This document shows, in pieces, positions 11,863 through 20,960 of a stretch of 64,000 nt of DNA. The notes below the pieces were generated by a model that worked only from the letters and a program-made list of their open reading frames with translations, was not told the origin of the DNA and ran no database searches. The position numbers and the translations under genes were made by a program. The DNA lies in NCBI GenBank assembly GCA_032622095.1, contig CP136066.1, positions 167,534,664 to 167,598,663 of the forward strand, written 5' to 3'. The DNA is from Siphonodentalium dalli (taxonomy: Eukaryota > Mollusca > Scaphopoda > Gadilida > Siphonodentaliidae). Each line of letters begins with the position of its first letter. Positions within the stretch are counted from its first letter, which is position 1.

Positions 11863-12081
11863 GCCCCATTTCAATGTTCGTTGTGTCACAGACGTTACAA
11901 GACAAAAGGAAGTTACGACCATCATTTCTACTTCCATCACAACGACAGGGTCTTTCCCTGTCCGACCTGCGGAAAAACATTTCCTAGGGCTACTGATATG
12001 CGGAAACACCATGTTGTTCACGAGCGACAGAAGTATAGAGTTCTAGCTTTACAGCTGTCACAAGATAATACTGACCAATAG
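11863..12081 (+). CDS. E2: two-finger C2H2 terminal exon
   Basis: Encodes 72 residues to TAG. Finger 1 uses C5, C8, H21 and H25/H26, with YKTKGSYDHHFYFHH. Finger 2 uses C33, C36, H49 and H53, with CPTCGKTFPR and helix ATDMRKH. The tail is glutamine-rich (LQLSQDNTDQ). Unlike most siblings it has FPC for YPC and Pro-Arg where others have Arg-Lys before the helix. The acceptor tract ggttttgttttctccgcag is good, but a family D repeat begins just upstream, so the branch point may sit inside repeat sequence. The 3' flank is homologous to that of E11 and is broken by a family A MITE 62 nt past the stop. Confidence 0.87.
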   Translation, partial: APFQCSLCHRRYKTKGSYDHHFYFHHNDRVFPCPTCGKTFPRATDMRKHHVVHERQKYRVLALQLSQDNTDQ

Positions 12082-12142
12082 TTTGTAGATGGTCTACATG
12101 TATCTCTTCCCAGAACGTTTTATATATATTCCAGGATATAAC

Positions 12143-12362
12143 TACAGTAATGCCCTAAATAATCTTCTCCTTAACCACAGCAGAATATGGGTAACTTTTC
12201 AGGATTTATTCGGAAATATGGCTTGTTGCCATTCATCGGAAAGCTCTCACTGAGAGCTTTCTGATGAATGGCAACAAGCCATATTTCCGACTAAATCCTG
12301 AAAAGTTAACCATAATTGTGTCTGCTGTGGTTAAGGAGTCGATTATTTAGGGCATTACTATA
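12143..12362. mobile_element. Family A fold-back MITE in the E2 3' flank
   Basis: Full-length copy inserted at TA, splitting a sequence that is continuous at 24092-24117 (ccagcgtataaaataataga). Confidence 0.9.
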
Positions 12363-12904
12363 ATAGATTTGAATTGAGGACACATGTCTGGAAAAGCTTC
12401 ATCAATTGATATCAATTTTATTTAGAATTTCTTATGACATTTGTGGGACAGTTTTAGGGGCTATTTTTAGAACAGAAATATGTGAGAAAACTAACAAGAG
12501 TTTTCACCCTCAACAAAGGCACATAGCAGATCAGCCAAGAGATTTACTGTGAATTATGATCAAAATAAACCACTTTATTATGCCTTTATAGACAATAATA
12601 TACCCCATCTTCAGTTTTATCTGTATTTTATTCACAAAATAGCTTTTTAGTTAAGTTTTGAAATTGGTATTTATAAAAATTATGTTGCTGTTGTAATTGT
12701 GGCCCAGAAGAGACATACTATCTTTAAGTGATTGTAGCAGTCATAATTGAAATTTAAAAAAAATATATGGCCAAAATTTCTATCTACTCAAGTGGAAACG
12801 AGGGAGACAGTGTTTCAAAACGATAGGAATATGACAAAGAGTTGACGTATATCGTATCGTTTCGCCCTGTGAGTTCTCAATACAAATTTAATCAGGATTA
12901 CCCT
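12363..12904. other. E2 3' flank and non-coding DNA
   Basis: 12363-12450 aligns with the E11 3' flank (acatgtctggaaaagcttca against ccctgtctggaaattcttgg). Nothing else is recognised. Confidence 0.45.
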
Positions 12905-13303
12905 ATAACCCTTTACCCAACAGAAGGGCCCTGTGCCAATGCATTCTCTTATATATGCGAGTCGACCATAGGTCGCCTCGCATATATAAGAGAATGCATT
13001 GGCTTAACACATTAAAAATTATAAAATTGTTAAAGAATGTAAGAAAAAATGGTAAAAAGTGTTAAAAAAAGATTTTTTTTAGGCCAATGCATTCTCTTAT
13101 ATATGCGAGGCAACCTATGGTCGACTCGCATATATAAGAGAATGCATTGGCACAGGGCATAACTGTAACTATCACAATGTGGTCAAGGAGCCGGTTCCAA
13201 TGATATCCATATTTGTATGGTTCTATTGAGACAGACCGAAGATATTTGAGGCTGTTGAAGCTTTATTTGGCCGGTTTTGGCCGTTTTGTTGGGTAAAGGG
13301 ATA
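12905..13303. mobile_element. Family B composite MITE with two hairpins
   Basis: Termini ccctttacccaacag and gttttgttgggtaaaggg. It contains two copies of the palindrome ccaatgcattctcttatata joined by an AT-rich spacer. Confidence 0.8.
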
Positions 13304-13448
13304 AAGCGGATATCTGGAAAAATCCAAATCCAATAAGTGCTATGCAATACAAAAAGCCCATTTATAAAATGATTATAATGAGAAAACATAGAGTTTAAAG
13401 TGAAACACTCTGGTGTGGTGGTCAAATTGAAATCAAGAATAATCTTGC

Positions 13449-13652
13449 TTAACCCTTTCAGTTTCAAGTCCGATTTTTGTATCAACCCATATTTCCTTGA
13501 TCATTTTTCAAATTTATTGATTATAATAATGTGATACATTATCTTAGAGCTCTTTCCATCAATGTATACCATTATTATAATCAATAAATTTGAAAAATGA
13601 TCAAGGAAATATGGGTTGATACAAAAATCGGACTTGGCACTGAAAGGGTTAA
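13449..13652. mobile_element. TTAA-flanked palindromic MITE, family C
   Basis: Arms of about 90 bp (from ttaaccctttcagtttcaag to its complement) enclose a short AT-rich loop at about 13540. TTAA is at both ends. Confidence 0.85.
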
Positions 13653-13689
13653 AGTAGTTATTTTTACAAATATTAATCCAATTTGACAA

Positions 13690-13995
13690 CACAAACACCG
13701 TCATTCTGATATATCAATTAAAGGTGATGACTCTCGTTGGCGAAATCATTTGTGTTAGTTTATCACTGATAGTTGCATCCCAAATCCAGATGTAAATATT
13801 TACAATTGAGTGTAGTTCAGACGATGTTTTCTATGGAGTGGTATGCTCGATTTCTATGATTTTTTCAATGATGTTAGTAGAATGCTACATTCCACAGGTT
13901 GGCATAATGCCTGAGTGCTAACTTACCAGTTTCACGCACCCGTACAAGTCCATAATATGTCTTTAAATAAACTGTAATGATGATGCATTCTGGTA
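13690..13995 (-). repeat. Family G interspersed repeat, inverted copy
   Basis: Reverse-orientation counterpart of 9355-9655, including tttctatggagtggtatgc and tgtaaatatttacaattgag. Confidence 0.7.
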
Positions 13996-14560
13996 TATGA
14001 GAGAGAGGTCATTTCTCCCTGGGACAAAACTTGGAAGGAGTGACACGCTGTGGGGAGATTTCTCCCTTCAAGCCTGAAAATAGTGTCTGACATTTGCCGA
14101 ATGAGGTCCCCAGAGTGTGAATTTAGTGATGCTATCCCGCACGGCAGGCTAGCATCGCCAAATTCACCCTATGGGAACCTCATTCTGCTTAGGCTGCAAC
14201 TGCTATGTTGAAATTGGTGATGTTCACCCATTAGTCACCTCGATTATGCATTGTATATTCTGCAAATTAGAGTATATAGAAACTGAAGAGAAGGGAAAAA
14301 TTGCATCTAAATACAATGTTAATTTGAGACTATAGAAGCTTCCCAGAAGATGAGGCTTATTAAAGCAGTATGAGGTCCCCAGAGGATGAGTTTGCAAACT
14401 CCAGCCTGATGTGTGTGGTAGCTTCACTAAATTCACCCTCTGGGGACTTCATTCTGCAAATGTCAGACACACTATTTCAAGGCTTTTCTCCCATGTTGCC
14501 CTCTAGGCTGGTCCTCTCCCAAGTCACCCTCTAGACTGGTCCCTGGTGTTTTTTATTTGT
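13996..14560. repeat. Family F repeat carrying a nested family E copy
   Basis: Family E (14083-14472) has inverted ends gtgtctgacatttgc and gcaaatgtcagacac. It interrupts family F, whose halves are tctccctgggacaaaacttg and gccctctaggctggtcc. Confidence 0.6.
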
Positions 14561-14564
14561 TTGC

Positions 14565-14662
14565 ATGGTACTGACTGGTGTGTTTGTTTTCTCTGCCCGG
14601 AACTGACTGGTGTGTTTGTTTTCTCTGCTCGGAACTGACTGGTGTGTTTGTTTTCTTCGCAG
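14565..14662 (+). promoter_or_regulatory. Tandem branch-point/pyrimidine-tract units and acceptor of E3
   Basis: Three ~31-bp units of actgactggtgtgtttgttt plus ctctgc. Only the last one ends in the CAG used as acceptor (14660-14662). The others have gcccgg or gctcgg at that place. ctgac fits the animal branch-point consensus. Confidence 0.7.
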
Positions 14663-14884
14663 TATCCATTCCAGTGCGAGCTGTGTATGCGAGTGTACAG
14701 AACGAAAGCCAGCTACCAGGATCACTTCCAGTACCACCATTCTGGGAGAGTCTATCCCTGCCTCATTTGTGGCAAGGAATTCAGAAAAGTCAACAATCTT
14801 AATCGACACATGACAATTCACACTCGCCAGAGTCTGAAAAAAGGGATTAACATACATGTAGAACATCCTTCAAATAGGTTCTAA
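14663..14884 (+). CDS. E3: two-finger C2H2 terminal exon
   Basis: Encodes 73 residues to TAA. Finger 1 uses C5, C8, H21 and H25/H26 (YRTKASYQDHFQYHH). Finger 2 uses C33, C36, H49 and H53 (CLICGKEFRK, helix VNNLNRH). The finger region is closest to E4, with which it also shares the odd repeat array in front and family F further upstream, so the pair looks like a local duplication. The last codons (EHPSNRF and stop) belong to the first unit of a tandem repeat that continues downstream, so the C-terminal tail may have been set by that repeat. A family A MITE starts 46 nt after the stop. Confidence 0.88.
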   Translation, partial: YPFQCELCMRVYRTKASYQDHFQYHHSGRVYPCLICGKEFRKVNNLNRHMTIHTRQSLKKGINIHVEHPSNRF

Positions 14885-15257
14885 ATCAGACATACATGTA
14901 TCATGGGTTAAGGTACAACATCTCTCAAATACAGTATTGCCCTAAATAATCGACTCCTTAACCACAGCAGAATTATGGTTAATGTTTCAGGATTTCGTCG
15001 AAAATATGGCTTGTTGCCATTCATCGGAAAGCTCTCGCTGAGATCTTTCCAATGAATGGCAACAAGCCATATTTCCAACTAAATTATCAAAAACCCCTAA
15101 TTTTGCTATGGTTGATTATTTAGGTCGTTAATGTATGTTCTAAGTCAGACAAATCAGGGGTTAAAGTAGAACATCCCTCAAATACCAGTACGTTCTAAAT
15201 CAGACATATCAGGGTTAAATGTAGAACATCCCTCAAATATGTTCTAAATCAGACAAA
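14859..15257 (+). repeat. Tandem ~50-bp repeat over the E3 stop and 3' flank
   Basis: Units of gaacatccctcaaatatgtt plus ctaaatcagacatatcaggg. The first unit holds the E3 stop codon. A MITE at 14930-15135 splits the array. Confidence 0.7.
14930..15135. mobile_element. Family A fold-back MITE inside the E3 3' repeat
   Basis: Inserted 46 nt past the E3 stop. The right end is more diverged (aggtcgttaatgta) than in other copies. Confidence 0.85.
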
Positions 15258-16149
15258 CTAAATTGAATATACCACCAGAATGTAGACTACTAATCCTAGT
15301 TGGAACTAAATGTCAAACTCTGTTCTGTGTACTAAGAGCAGGAACCAGGCTGAATGTTTGAAATTTGGAGAAGTCTTTGTTATCCCTGTTTGGTTATTAA
15401 GGAGAAGTGGACTGTAATCGGGGAGAAGTAACAATGGCTGAAGTTCAATTCATCACACTTCTTTTATCCAATAAGTTTCATGCAACACAAGAGCCCATAT
15501 ATAGTGAGTAAGAACACCATTATAATCAGTAAATATACTTTAACCCTTTTAGTGCCAGGGGCCGATCTCATCGGCCCTAATTTACATGGTCTGTAGAGTG
15601 CCCTTTTTTTTTTTTTTTTTATTCTTTTTTTTTTAGATTTGTTTCTTTGTTGGGTTGAATGTTTTTTTTGGATATGCTTAAGCATGCTATTACGAATTTA
15701 AAAACAAACTGGATAAAACCTTAGGGGCATGTTATAACTCAACACTATCACCAAGTATTCATAGTAATAATTTTGATACCCATGAAAAACATAAGATTCC
15801 CTGACAATAAACCTACAAAATAAGTCTGTTAAAGAATATAAGAACAAATTATTAAAATTGTAAAAAATAATAACAAATGATGAAAAATTGTTAGGCCAAT
15901 GCATTCTCTTATATATGCGAGGCGACCTATGGTCGACTCGCATATATAAGAGAATGCATTGGTATATGGGTTGATACAAAACTCGGACCTGGCACTCAAA
16001 GGGTTAAATACGATGTTGGGACATGCATATATGCATACTGATATATGAGAGAGGTCAATTCTCCCTGGGACAAACAAGGAGAAGTGGCACATTTTAGGGA
16101 GAAGATGTCGCCCTCTTTAGGCTGGTCCCTGTTTTGAAGCTTGAATAAT
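15258..16149. repeat. Family F repeat with nested TTAA element
   Basis: Family F words (gggagaagtaacaatggctg; gccctctttaggctggtcc) flank a TTAA-bounded element at 15540-16007 related to family C. That element itself contains a family B hairpin core at 15893-15962 and a T20 run at 15604-15623. Confidence 0.6.
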
Positions 16150-16151
16150 TT

Positions 16152-16513
16152 ACCTGGAACTGACTGGATGCATTTGTATTATTTTCCGCCCGGAACTGAC
16201 TGGAAACATTTGTGTTTTCTGCCCAGAACTGACTGGTTTGTTTTTGTGTTTTCTGCCCAGAACTGACTGGTTGTGTTTGTATTTTCTGCCCGGAACTGAC
16301 TGGTTGTGTTTGTATTTTCTGCCCGGAACTGACTGGTTGTGTTTTATGCCCGGAACTGACTGGTTGTATTTTCTGCCCGGAACTGACTGGGGTTGTGTTT
16401 GTATTTTCTGCCCGAAACTGACAGGTTGTGTTTGTATTTTCTGCCCGGAACTGACTGGTTGTGTTTGTATTTTCTGCCTGGAACTGACTGGTTTGTGTTT
16501 GTTTTTTCTGCAG
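16152..16513 (+). promoter_or_regulatory. Eleven-unit branch-point/pyrimidine-tract array and acceptor of E4
   Basis: The word aactgac occurs at about 16159, 16195, 16227, 16261, 16295, 16327, 16352, 16380, 16416, 16449 and 16482. Each is followed by a T-rich stretch and tctgcc. The true acceptor ctgcag is at 16508-16513. Two internal units read ctgcccag (ending about 16226 and 16260) and could act as competing acceptors. Confidence 0.7.
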
Positions 16514-16699
16514 CCTCCATTCCAGTGTTTGCTGTGTATGAGAATTTACAGTACGAAAGGCAGCTACAAGGATCATTTCAACTATCATCATTCTGGGAAA
16601 GTCTATCCCTGCCCTATCTGTGGCAAGGAGTTCAGAAAAGTCAACGATCGTAACAGGCACACCGCAATTCACAATCGAATGAGAGGCATGCAACATTAG
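16514..16699 (+). CDS. E4: two-finger C2H2 terminal exon
   Basis: Encodes 61 residues to TAG. Finger 1 uses C5, C8, H21 and H25/H26 (YSTKGSYKDHFNYHH). Finger 2 uses C33, C36, H49 and H53 (CPICGKEFRK, helix VNDRNRH). The short tail is NRMRGMQH. The repeat array in front remains open in this frame, but the repeats end in the splice site and are read here as intron. The next acceptor is only 244 nt past the stop, so the E4 3' UTR and the E5 intron end are packed together; two AATAAA signals sit in that gap. Confidence 0.9.
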   Translation, partial: PPFQCLLCMRIYSTKGSYKDHFNYHHSGKVYPCPICGKEFRKVNDRNRHTAIHNRMRGMQH

Positions 16700-16734
16700 A
16701 CATTGAAAGTTCTAGTCCTATTGACCAAGTTAAA

Positions 16735-16764
16735 AATAAACATTATCTGGTCTCAACAATAAAA
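16735..16764 (+). terminator. Two poly(A) signals of E4
   Basis: AATAAA at 16735-16740 and 16759-16764, 36 and 60 nt after the stop, inside the short gap before E5. Confidence 0.6.
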
Positions 16765-16943
16765 TAGAAAAAATAATCACTGAGCACTGCTAATTTCTAC
16801 CTTTAATAGTTATTTTTGTTTCTTCTGTATTTTTCCTCTCTTTTTTGTTTTTTTTTACGAACTTTTTTTTTTTCCGTAGCATTACCTGCCACTTTTGATA
16901 ATTTCTGGCCCAATCCTAACTGGTATTTTTCTTTCCTCTACAG

Positions 16944-17123
16944 AGACCATTCAGGTGTCCATTGTGTCAGCGTACATACAGAACCAAGGGCAGTTACTCT
17001 GATCATTTCACTTTCCATCATTCCGACAAAGTCTATCCATGTCCTATCTGTGGTCGACAATTTCGAAAAAGTGGTGATTTAAAACGACATAAAGAGGTTC
17101 ACAACAGATGGAATTTGTATTAA
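16944..17123 (+). CDS. E5: two-finger C2H2 terminal exon
   Basis: Encodes 59 residues to TAA, with no in-frame ATG, so it is found only through its acceptor (ctttcctctacag, ending at 16943). Finger 1 uses C5, C8, H21 and H25/H26 (YRTKGSYSDHFTFHH). Finger 2 uses C33, C36, H49 and H53 (CPICGRQFRK, helix SGDLKRH). The six-residue tail NRWNLY makes this one of the shortest cassettes. The spacing from E4 is the tightest in the window. The nearest downstream AATAAA (17567-17572) lies within the family K transposon, so the isoform's 3' end may be transposon-derived. Confidence 0.88.
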   Translation, partial: RPFRCPLCQRTYRTKGSYSDHFTFHHSDKVYPCPICGRQFRKSGDLKRHKEVHNRWNLY

Positions 17124-17322
17124 TCCAACAATTTACTATTTTAGTGTGTAGTGTGTAAGCATATAGTGTGTAAAACAGTTGATATGTGAGGAAAGACCAG
17201 GGATGTAAATTTTCATGATTTTTTTCTTAATTTTTAACTGAAAGTTTCAGGATTTTTGTAACTTTCTGATGGGCTTTCTGTTTTCGTTTATGTGACAGAT
17301 TAATGAGGTGAAACACTTCCAA

Positions 17323-17771
17323 TTAAAGGCCCACTTAATTTTCAAATGCCCAGATCACATACACAACATATTCCTTATTATATACCATTTGGAAGAGGAT
17401 CCAAAAATATATATATTCCACCAGAACATGGAACAGCTGTGGCCTAGGAGTGTCCACCAAGTGATAGAGATTCTCAGATTCACCACAAGACTTCCCCCGT
17501 TATTTACCCCAGAATGCATCATAATTCACAACTAAGAGATTGAGTTATTCCCCTTCCATTGAGAATAATAAACTGGCAGTACAGACCTGATCAAAATTAA
17601 GAAAAGAACACACGTCGGTACTTAGACAAAAACATCATGTTCACAGATTATTCAACTGGATAAATTGATAATACAATGTTTTGGAGCTTCCTTTTTCAAA
17701 TGGTACATGATATGGAATAATATGTTGTATATAATGTGATCTGGTGATTCAATTATTAAGGTGGCCCTTAA
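17323..17771. mobile_element. TTAA-flanked TIR element, family K
   Basis: Ends ttaaaggcccacttaa and aattattaaggtggccctta, with TIRs of ~75 bp that include agatcacatacacaacatat and its diverged complement. A second copy is at 61911-62361. Confidence 0.75.
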
Positions 17772-17899
17772 AAGCATGAATTCCAAGATGTGTGAAATAT
17801 AGCAAACAGTACATCTTGGATGCCACACCAAACACTCAGAGTATATAAATTGAAAAATTTTCCTCTATAGACTGCCTACCCCAGCAAAAATTATTTTAC

Positions 17900-18023
17900 C
17901 TCACCTGTCCGGAATTTGGGTTTCGTGATTTTTTCGAATTGAGAGCAGTTCAGATGATGTTTTCCATGGAGTGTTATGGTCGATTTGCTTGAGATTTTCG
18001 GTGATGATAGTAGAAAGTTAATT
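17900..18023 (-). repeat. Partial family G repeat directly before the E6 splice region
   Basis: ttcagatgatgttttccatg, then gagtgttatggtcgattt, matches the other G copies in inverse orientation. It stops just before caacaactgactt, the E6 branch-point segment. Confidence 0.6.
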
Positions 18024-18063
18024 CGACCCAACAACTGACTTGTGTCTCTTGTTTTCTTCACAG

Positions 18064-18234
18064 ACGGGGTACCAGTGTGAATTATGCAGTAGAATATACA
18101 GAACACGGGACAGTTATCGCGGACACTTCCAATATCATCACTCAGGCAAAATTTATCCGTGTACCATATGTGGCAAAGAGTTTAGAAAGAGGCAGAATAT
18201 GTTACAACACACAGCAGCTAAACATCGGAATTAG
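18064..18234 (+). CDS. E6: two-finger C2H2 terminal exon
   Basis: Encodes 56 residues to TAG, the shortest cassette. Finger 1 uses C5, C8, H21 and H25/H26 (YRTRDSYRGHFQYHH). Finger 2 uses C33, C36, H49 and H54, so its last histidine is one residue later than in its relatives (TAAKH). The helix is RQNMLQH, with Gln where almost all others have Arg before the first His. The acceptor region caacaactgacttgtgtctc then ttgttttcttcacag shows one copy of the aactgac unit that is amplified before E3 and E4. Confidence 0.88.
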   Translation, partial: TGYQCELCSRIYRTRDSYRGHFQYHHSGKIYPCTICGKEFRKRQNMLQHTAAKHRN

Positions 18235-18443
18235 CACCCAAAATTAGTGCATCCTGGCCTCAAAATATGGTGCTGGAGATTTGCAGAATGGGGTTTCCTA
18301 TGGATTGTCTTTGGAAATATTCAATGCAATGCTGAGTACTACATGTACATGTACTAGTAGATCTCTGTTGAAGCTCTATTTTGGTTCTAAGGAATGTCAA
18401 ACATCAAAAGAAATACGGGGCACATTTAGTCCTTCCTGTCAGA

Positions 18444-18675
18444 TTAACCCTTCTATGACTGGAGCTTCCTGAAATTGTGCGAAAACCCTGTGCCAATGAA
18501 TTCTCTTATATATTCATATATAAGAGAATACATTGGCCTAACAATATTTACCTTAACCTTCTAAGACAGTGCAATTTTTCTCTTATACACATGTATATGC
18601 GAGGCTCCCCATGAGAATGCACTGGCACATGATATTTACTGCTGCCCCAGCGCAGATTCCATTGATAAAGGGTTA
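18444..18675. mobile_element. Family B2 MITE
   Basis: ttaacccttctatgactgga at the left, gataaagggtta at the right, with inner hairpin cores in both orientations. Confidence 0.65.
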
Positions 18676-18893
18676 CATGTAAGTATGGGAAAGAAAATCC
18701 AAAAATGAAATCTAGTTTTAAAATACACTGCTACTAATAAAAGAGTAAAGTCATTGAATTCTTAATATTTACCCATTATAAAATATGGGTCGTAGGAGGG
18801 GAAATACAAATTCATTTAAGGATGAAACCCAAAAGGAGATATCTGTCAATCGTAAAACTATTTGTGCGCTGTGATGGCATTTCGTGCATAAGC

Positions 18894-19016
18894 TACAGTA
18901 ATGCCCTAAGTAATCGACTCCATAACCACAGCATAATTATGGGTAACTTTTCAGGATTTAAAGTTACCCATAATTCTGCTGTGGTTATGGAGTCGATTAC
19001 TTAGGGCAGTACTGTA
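18894..19016. mobile_element. Family A MITE, internally deleted
   Basis: Only about 60 bp of each arm remains, joined at ttttcaggatttaaagttac. It ends 133 nt before E7. Confidence 0.85.
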
Positions 19017-19148
19017 TTTATAATGAAATTCTTTAGACTGTAATGCGTAGATTGTTAGAGAGTCTAATTTTAATTAGATCTGAAACGATGCTAAACCCCA
19101 ATCAACCAACCCAACTGACCTCTGTCTTTGTTTCTTTTCTTCCCGCAG

Positions 19149-19436
19149 AAAGTGTACCAGTGTGGTGAATGCCAGCGGACGTATGGGACCAAGGGCAGTT
19201 ACCAGCATCATTTCTATTATCACCACAATTACAAAATACATGCATGTCATATATGTGGAAGGGAGTTCCGAAAATCTAATCATTTGAAACGGCATTTAAT
19301 TTCACACGATCGCAAGACCTTGCCTGGCGATATAAGTGTGCCAGCCACAGTATCTCAAAGTCAGCAATGGCTGTTTGATCATAATCCATCGATTTCTCAA
19401 GATCCTCGTCTAAACTGTGAAAAATATCAAAATTGA
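19149..19436 (+). CDS. E7: two-finger C2H2 terminal exon with long tail
   Basis: Encodes 95 residues to TGA. Finger 1 uses C5, C8, H21 and H25/H26 (YGTKGSYQHHFYYHH). Finger 2 uses C33, C36, H49 and H53 (CHICGREFRK, helix SNHLKRH). Between them HAC replaces the usual YPC. A 42-residue polar tail rich in Ser, Gln and Asn follows. The acceptor tract is tttgtttcttttcttcccgcag, with an aactgac branch-point candidate about 40 nt upstream of the exon. Downstream is a family D element whose repeated units carry AATAAA at 19662 and 19800. Confidence 0.88.
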   Translation, partial: KVYQCGECQRTYGTKGSYQHHFYYHHNYKIHACHICGREFRKSNHLKRHLISHDRKTLPGDISVPATVSQSQQWLFDHNPSISQDPRLNCEKYQN

Positions 19437-19464
19437 GGTCGCATCTTGTTGATTTATGAATGGT

Positions 19465-20107
19465 TTAACCCTTTCTATACTAAAGCATCATTAATGAGTT
19501 GTTATCCCATGATAGGAAATGTTCAGATGATAAGTTTCACCATTTCTATACTGAAGCATCATTTGAGTTGTTATCCCATAGGAAATGTTCAAATGATAAG
19601 TTTAACCCTTTCTATACTAAAGCATCATTAATGATAGTTATCCAATAGGAAAAGTTCAGATAATAAATGTTGACCCGTTCTATACTAAAGCATCATTAAT
19701 GAGTAGTTATCCAATAGGAAAAGTTCAGATAATAAATGTTTACCCTTTCTATACAGAAGCATCATTAATGAGTAGTTATCCCATAGGAAATGTTCAGATA
19801 ATAAATTCAACAAACGGCATTGAACTTATTCTCTGAACATAAGCTTCCAATGAATGTGAATCTTCTGAACTTAATTTGGTTTGTCTATCAGTCGCCCTAA
19901 CAACCATTCCAATGTATAGGTAATACATGTAGGTCGTTTGTTGAACTTATAATCTTAATATTTCCCTCAGTAAATAGGACTCCTTATGCCATTTTATTTA
20001 TCTGAATATCTGCATTTATCACCTTAATATCCCTCCAAATCAATAATAGACCATTCCTATGTTCACTTTTAATTACTGGGAATATCCATTTTGTATAGAA
20101 AGGGTTA
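19465..20107. mobile_element. Family D TTAA element with amplified left end
   Basis: Begins ttaaccctttctatactaaa. Four or five tandem copies of the unit (…aagcatcattaatgag…gttcagataataaa) lie at 19465-19805. The right end is ttgtatagaaagggttataa. Confidence 0.7.
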
Positions 20108-20154
20108 TAATGGGAACAATTTCATGATTGAGGTAGAATATAGCTCTCATGCTA

Positions 20155-20960
20155 AAACCAGGGACATGGCTAGGAACAGGGACTATCCTAGTTGGTGACT
20201 TGGGAGACATCTTCTCACTAAAATGTGCCACTTCTTTCTAATTTTGTCCTTGGGGACAAGTGACTTCTGTCTCATATACATGTACAAGTATGCATATGTC
20301 CCCACAGCATGTTTAAAGTAAATTTACTGATTATAACGGTGTTTTTACTCATTGTAATTTATATATATAAAAGAGTAATTTTGGACAAGCTTAGGATAAG
20401 TTTAGGAGAAGGTATGTCTGTCTGTCTGGATTTTTCTCCCAGACTGCTGGTTCGATTACAACCAATTTGGTGTGGAGGTTATAACGGCGTTCAGTTTTTC
20501 AAAAATTGATTAAAACAATTTAATTAATTAAATAAGAAAAAAACAAATAAGCTCACTATGGGCCTATTTCAGCACCAGGTGTACATGTATGCTCTTTATA
20601 TATGTGCTTTCACTGTGTCCCCGTGCTATTCAATGGAATAACGGGTGTAAGTCCACTAACAGGCTCATTCCATAATCAAATTATTAGGTCCAATATGAAC
20701 CCAGTGAATAGTAGGTACATGTGTATATCTATATACAAGAGTATAGGAATTGTTTGTCATGTGCGCGAAGTGCATACAGAGGCCGCAGGCCCCTCTGACA
20801 CTGAATAAAGGCTCCCGAAGGGAACCTGTTTCAGCTAGTGGTTTTATAAATGGGCTCTTGTGTTGCGTAATACTTTTTGGATCATAAGAAGGGTAAAATG
20901 AACTTCAGCCATTGTTACTTCTCCCTGATTACAGTGAAACCTCTCGGCTGGTTCCTGATA
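20155..20960. repeat. Family F repeat
   Basis: Contains tctgattataacggtgtt, caagtgacttctgtctcata and gaacttcagccattgttact, all shared with 15258-16149 and 53930-54210. Confidence 0.55.

Noticed and set aside
16238..16513. In-frame extension of E4 through the repeat array
   Set aside because: The array ends in an excellent ctgcag acceptor at the standard register; translation of the array gives only repeats. Cryptic acceptor use is kept as a finding.
16094..16696. 200-codon open frame on the minus strand
   Set aside because: It is the antisense of E4 and of the splice-unit array; its repetitive SSGQKIQT-type content is only the repeat read backwards.
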